This document shows, one piece after another, positions 15,561-18,086 of a DNA stretch of 18,086 bases. A model generated the notes under the pieces. That model was not told the origin of the DNA, did no database searches, and saw nothing but the letters and a program-made list of their open reading frames with translations. The translations under genes were made by a program, and so were the position numbers. Position 1 is the stretch's first letter. Every line of letters starts with the position of its first letter. Source of the stretch: CAZILN01 sp964540005 (lineage in GTDB: Bacteria; Bacteroidota; Bacteroidia; Bacteroidales; SM23-62); contig CAZILN010000297.1 in the NCBI GenBank assembly GCA_964540005.1, forward strand, positions 1 through 18,086, read 5' to 3'.

Positions 15561-15619
15561 GCAATAACTAAAATGCAATCTGATATCACGTAGTTATATA
15601 ATTGCATTTCATTTACTGG
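15561..15619 (-). repeat. 59-bp hairpin element, copy 3 (inverted, overlaps phoH stop)
   Basis: Read on the minus strand, the core (plus-strand 15580-15600) contains ATAACTACGTGATATCAG and matches copies 1 and 2 at 17 of 21 positions. The arms 15561-15579 and 15601-15619 pair at 15 of 19 positions, including nine consecutive pairs next to the core (AAATGCAAT with ATTGCATTT). The arm at 15601-15619 runs through the phoH stop codon (15609-15611) into its last codons. Confidence 0.7.
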
Positions 15620-16568
15620 TATTATTATCGTGTTTCTTATAAGCTTCAACAATATGTTTCACCAGTTTATGCCGGATGATGTCCCTGGTGTCAAAGTATA
15701 CAAATGACATACCATCAATTCCTTCAAACAGCCTGATACCCTGAAGTAGTCCTGATTCCCCCGCATTAGGCAGATCAATCTGGGTAATGTCCCCCGTGAC
15801 TATGAAGCGTGCATTCTGACCCATGCGGGTCAGGAACATCTTGAACTGATTTGTGGTGGCATTCTGGGCCTCATCGAGTATTACAAAGGCATTACCAAGG
15901 GTACGCCCGCGCATAAATGCAAGCGGAGCGATCTGTATGGTTCCGTCATCCAGGAAGATCTTCAGTTTTTTCGAAGGTATCATATCATCCATGGCATCGT
16001 ACAGGGGCTGAAGATAGGGATCAAGTTTTTCTTTGTAATCCCCCGGGAGAAAACCCAGTCTTTCGCCGGCTTCCACAGCCGGCCTGGTGAGAATTATTTT
16101 TTTTACTTCTTTGTATTTCAGTGCTTTAACTGCCAGGGCGATGGCTGTATAGGTTTTACCTGTTCCAGCCGGACCAATGGCGAAGACCAGATCATTTTTC
16201 GAACTCTCCTTTACCAGTTTTTTCTGATTTATTGTTTTGGCCCGTATCGGTTTGCCATTATTTCCGTATAAGAGTACGTCCCGTGTGGCCATTTCAGTGG
16301 ACAGGACCTCCATACCATTCCCATGCAACAATTCATCCACCTGGTCCTCGATTACCTCATCGGTGCGCTGCAGGTAATCTGTCAGCTGATTAATTATGGT
16401 TTCGAAAGCCTCGAGCTCCCCGGCTTCTCCCTGCACCTTTAACTGGTCTCCCCTTGAAATGATCTTTACTTTGGGGAAGATTTTAACCATTTTATCCAAC
16501 CTCACGTTATTAATTCCCAGCAGTTTTACCGGATCGACTCCTTCTAAATATATTACTTTCTCGATCAT
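15609..16568 (-). CDS. phoH: PhoH-family ATPase
   Basis: 319 residues, normal for the PhoH/YbeZ family. An N-terminal KH-like segment lies at about 1-65 (MVKIFPKVKIISRGDQLKVQ), followed by the P-loop ATPase: Walker A AIGPAGTGKTYTAIALA (130-146), TRPAVEAGERLGFLPGDYKE (161-180), Walker B FVILDEAQNATTNQFKMFLT (228-247) and VTGDITQIDLP (257-267). PhoH proteins are cytoplasmic ATPases linked to RNA processing together with YbeY, which is not in this window. The gene precedes purC by 236 bases on the same strand. A good Bacteroidota-type promoter lies directly upstream. Its stop codon is overlapped by hairpin element copy 3. Confidence 0.95.
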   Translation of the reverse strand: MIEKVIYLEGVDPVKLLGINNVRLDKMVKIFPKVKIISRGDQLKVQGEAGELEAFETIINQLTDYLQRTDEVIEDQVDELLHGNGMEVLSTEMATRDVLLYGNNGKPIRAKTINQKKLVKESSKNDLVFAIGPAGTGKTYTAIALAVKALKYKEVKKIILTRPAVEAGERLGFLPGDYKEKLDPYLQPLYDAMDDMIPSKKLKIFLDDGTIQIAPLAFMRGRTLGNAFVILDEAQNATTNQFKMFLTRMGQNARFIVTGDITQIDLPNAGESGLLQGIRLFEGIDGMSFVYFDTRDIIRHKLVKHIVEAYKKHDNNTSK

Positions 16569-16603
16569 ACAATTATCATAATAATCATTACTTTTGGGAT
16601 ATA

Positions 16604-16633
16604 CAAATTAAGTCGTTTTTTTTTAGTTTTCAA
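16604..16633 (-). promoter_or_regulatory. Bacteroidota-type promoter for phoH
   Basis: On the minus strand, TTG (16631-16633) is followed by exactly 19 bases and then TTAATTTG (16604-16611), which matches TAnnTTTG at 7 of 8 positions. This fits the -33/-7 pattern of the Bacteroidota primary sigma factor. Transcription would begin near 16598, giving a leader of about 30 bases before the phoH start at 16568. The spacer contains a run of nine A residues. Confidence 0.5.
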
Positions 16634-16667
16634 TGAGAAAAACCTGCCCCTCCTGCTGTTTTAAGAT

Positions 16668-17447
16668 ATGCCAATTATTACATTAACAACAGACTGGAAA
16701 GCAAGCGATTATTATGTTGGGTCAATCAAGGGAAAGATCCTGTCATTGTGTCCCGGATCCACTATCATAGATATTACTCATCAGATCCCAGCCTTTAATA
16801 TCAACCAGGCAGCTTTTGTCATAAGAAATTGCTATTATAATTTTCCACCGGCCTGTGTACACATTGTTGCCGTTAATTTGGAAGGAGGAAAAGACCGGCC
16901 CTATCTGGCAATAGAATACGACGCACATTATTTTATAAGCACGGATAATGGAATTATCGGACTGATCTGCAACAATCCTCCTGAAAAGATTATCAGGATT
17001 AGCGCCAAAGATACTGACAGCAGCTTTGCCGGATTTTCAGTTTTTGCCGAGACCGCCTGTAAACTGGTATCCGGGGAAAAGATTGAATCCCTGGGTGATC
17101 CTGTTACCGAATACAAGAAAAAAATACCCATACGGGCCACTATTGAAGAGTCTGTAATTAACGGTAGTATCATTTATATCGATTCATTCAGGAATGCTAT
17201 CAGTAATATCTCAATGGACCTTTTTGAAAGGATAGGAAAAGGAAGGCCCTTTGAGATCTATGTACAGAGCAATCATTATATAATTAAAAAGATCAATAGC
17301 TTCTATCAACAGACCACTCCGGGAGAGATCCTGGCCCTCTTTAATTCCATAGGATTACTGGAAATAGCTATTAATAACGGCAATGCTGCTGATCTCCTTA
17401 ACCTGTCTGTCAACTCCAGTATCCGGATAAAATTTCAGGATAAGTGA
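16668..17447 (+). CDS. SAM hydroxide adenosyltransferase / DUF62-like protein, divergent active site
   Basis: 259 residues, the family's usual length. Family features: N-terminal IITLTTDWKASDYYVGSIKG (3-22), the IDITHQIPAF segment (34-43), STDNGIIGLI (91-100), and a C-terminal domain with GSIIYIDSFRNAISNIS (166-182) and LLEIAINNGNAADLLNL (230-246). Canonical members hydrolyse S-adenosylmethionine to adenosine and methionine with an Asp-Arg-His triad, from VDPGVG...R and FHGRD. Here these regions read VAVNLEGGKDRPY (67-79) and SFAGFSVFAETAC (119-131): Asp is replaced by N70, and His by Ala or Gly. R77 may correspond to the Arg. From memory, Bacteroidota relatives often show similar changes, so this may be a clade with altered chemistry rather than a decayed gene. 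It is transcribed divergently from phoH. Confidence 0.88.
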   Translation: MPIITLTTDWKASDYYVGSIKGKILSLCPGSTIIDITHQIPAFNINQAAFVIRNCYYNFPPACVHIVAVNLEGGKDRPYLAIEYDAHYFISTDNGIIGLICNNPPEKIIRISAKDTDSSFAGFSVFAETACKLVSGEKIESLGDPVTEYKKKIPIRATIEESVINGSIIYIDSFRNAISNISMDLFERIGKGRPFEIYVQSNHYIIKKINSFYQQTTPGEILALFNSIGLLEIAINNGNAADLLNLSVNSSIRIKFQDK

Positions 17448-17500
17448 TTCACCAGGGAAATGAATGAATCGAACAGGAGAAATTCAGAACTGTGAATTAC

Positions 17501-17647
17501 GCGAGCGCATTGGCTTCGCCGAGCTCGTAAACTCGGTTCTCCGAAGCTCTGCTTCGGGGTTAGCGAGCACAAATAAAAATAGACAATTAATCGATGATTG
17601 GCTTCGCCGAGCTCGCAAGCTCGGTTCCTCGCAGCTCTGCTGTGAGG
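17501..17647 (+). repeat. REP-like composite palindrome element
   Basis: Four hairpins lie in the gap between the SAM hydrolase-like gene and mazG: CCGAG/CTCGG at 17519-17536, CCGAAGC-TCT-GCTTCGG at 17541-17557, CCGAGCT-CGCA-AGCTCGG at 17607-17624 and CCTCGCAGC-TCT-GCTGTGAGG at 17627-17647 (one mismatch). The first two are bracketed by GCGAGCGCA (17501-17509) and GCGAGCACA (17563-17571). A 19-base exact direct repeat, ATTGGCTTCGCCGAGCTCG, occurs at 17509-17527 and 17597-17615. The element matches that at 8751-8843 in layout and flanking motifs. A 69-codon open frame runs across it (17464-17673) but is only repeat sequence. Confidence 0.88.
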
Positions 17648-17700
17648 AGAGTCAATCTGCGGGAATAGTATAAAATATTTAATTACAAAAATTTAAAGCT

Positions 17701-18086
17701 GTGAATACCATAGATAAAAAGCTTGAAGCATTCAGGAAACTTCTCGAAATAATGGATGAATTGCGTATTAAATGCCCATGGGACAGAGCTCAGACAAATG
17801 AATCACTCAGGAACCTCACTATTGAGGAGTGCTACGAACTGGCCGATGCTGTATTGGACGATAATCCGGATGAGATAAAAAAGGAACTGGGTGATCTCTT
17901 ACTTCATATTGTATTTTACGCTAAAATAGGATCAGATAATAATGAATTTGACATAGCTGATGTGATTACTGCCCTTAATGAGAAACTTATATACCGGCAT
18001 CCTCATGTCTTTGGTGACATCAGCGTCAGTCATTCAGATGAAGTAAAGAAGAACTGGGAAGAATTAAAGATGAGGGAAGGAAGGCT
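17701..18086 (+). CDS. mazG: MazG nucleoside triphosphate pyrophosphohydrolase (N-terminal part, runs off the edge)
   Basis: An open frame starts with GTG at 17701 and continues past the window end (128 codons plus two bases). MazG hydrolyses NTPs and dNTPs to monophosphates and pyrophosphate, a house-cleaning role in the cytoplasm. Diagnostic features are the CPWDRAQTNESLRNLTIEE start (25-43), the metal-binding motif EECYE (42-46) followed by KELGDLLLHIVFYA (61-74; E62, D65), and the conserved RHPHVFGD (99-106). The GTG start is chosen because the usual MazG N-terminal helix (LEAFRKLLEIMDELR) needs it; the first ATG, at 17752, would remove that helix. The C-terminal half is outside the window. 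Confidence 0.93.
   Translation, partial: MNTIDKKLEAFRKLLEIMDELRIKCPWDRAQTNESLRNLTIEECYELADAVLDDNPDEIKKELGDLLLHIVFYAKIGSDNNEFDIADVITALNEKLIYRHPHVFGDISVSHSDEVKKNWEELKMREGR

Noticed and set aside
15373..15608. Purine- or ZTP-type riboswitch upstream of purC.
   Set aside because: The leader is AT-rich and made up mostly of the three hairpin elements; I could not find the conserved cores of known purine-related riboswitches.
15397..15619. Possible CRISPR array, because short repeats are separated by different sequences.
   Set aside because: Only three copies exist, one is inverted, spacing is uneven, the flanking sequence is self-complementary to each core's other flank, and no cas gene is present.
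17464..17673. 69-codon open frame on the plus strand.
   Set aside because: It lies almost wholly within the REP-like palindromes. Its translation (SSASGLAST) is repeat sequence, with no family resemblance and no start context.

Overview
The window looks like chromosomal DNA from a member of the Bacteroidota, probably a Bacteroidales/Marinilabiliales-type environmental lineage. The evidence is the gene content (XylB/XylA pair, long-form PurC, Bacteroidota-type SAM hydrolase-like protein, LysM plus binding-protein fusion, ECF sigma factor with a TPR-bearing anti-sigma-like partner), starts without clear Shine-Dalgarno sequences, and one good match to the Bacteroidota promoter pattern (TTG, 19 bases, TAnnTTTG-like) upstream of phoH. 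I see no rRNA, tRNA, CRISPR array, insertion sequence or prophage gene. The lineage is inferred from memory of these families, not from a search.

Layout. Positions 1-1450 (+) hold the end of xylulokinase and a complete xylose isomerase, a D-xylose catabolic pair. Positions 1510-8732 (-) hold a long unidirectional cluster. Read in transcription order it encodes a secreted ankyrin-repeat protein with a C-terminal beta-barrel-like domain, a small Cys-rich lipoprotein, an ECF-like sigma factor, an overlapping membrane-anchored TPR anti-sigma-like protein, a C39-peptidase ABC exporter and an HlyD-type membrane fusion protein. This is the most system-like part of the window: an envelope module that carries its own sigma switch and a type-1-like exporter but has no visible cargo peptide. 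Next come a YitT-family membrane protein (-), an 8-TM FtsX/MacB-type permease (+), a LysM/periplasmic-binding-protein fusion (-) directly behind purC (-), phoH (-), a SAM hydroxide adenosyltransferase-like protein (+) and the start of mazG (+).

The intergenic DNA is unusually structured. Between purC and phoH lie three copies of a previously unfamiliar 59-bp element, each a 19-bp arm, a 21-base loop core and a 19-bp arm. Two are direct and one is inverted. The loop core is identical in two copies and 17/21 in the third, while the arms drift in sequence but stay mutually complementary. The inverted copy overlaps the phoH stop codon. Separately, REP-like GC-rich palindrome clusters sit at 8751-8843 and 17501-17647, with a fragment at 2922-2953. 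These are recognisably one family. The fragment at 2922-2953 is preceded by a degenerate ~22-bp tandem repeat.

How the genes may work together: xylB/xylA is a metabolic unit; purC and the LysM gene are 4 bp apart and probably co-transcribed; the sigma/anti-sigma pair is overlapped and probably translationally coupled; the exporter pair (C39-ABC plus HlyD) would form an inner-membrane complex needing an outer-membrane TolC-like protein, which is not encoded here. Everything about the regulation and cargo of the 1510-8732 cluster is inference from order, strand and spacing.
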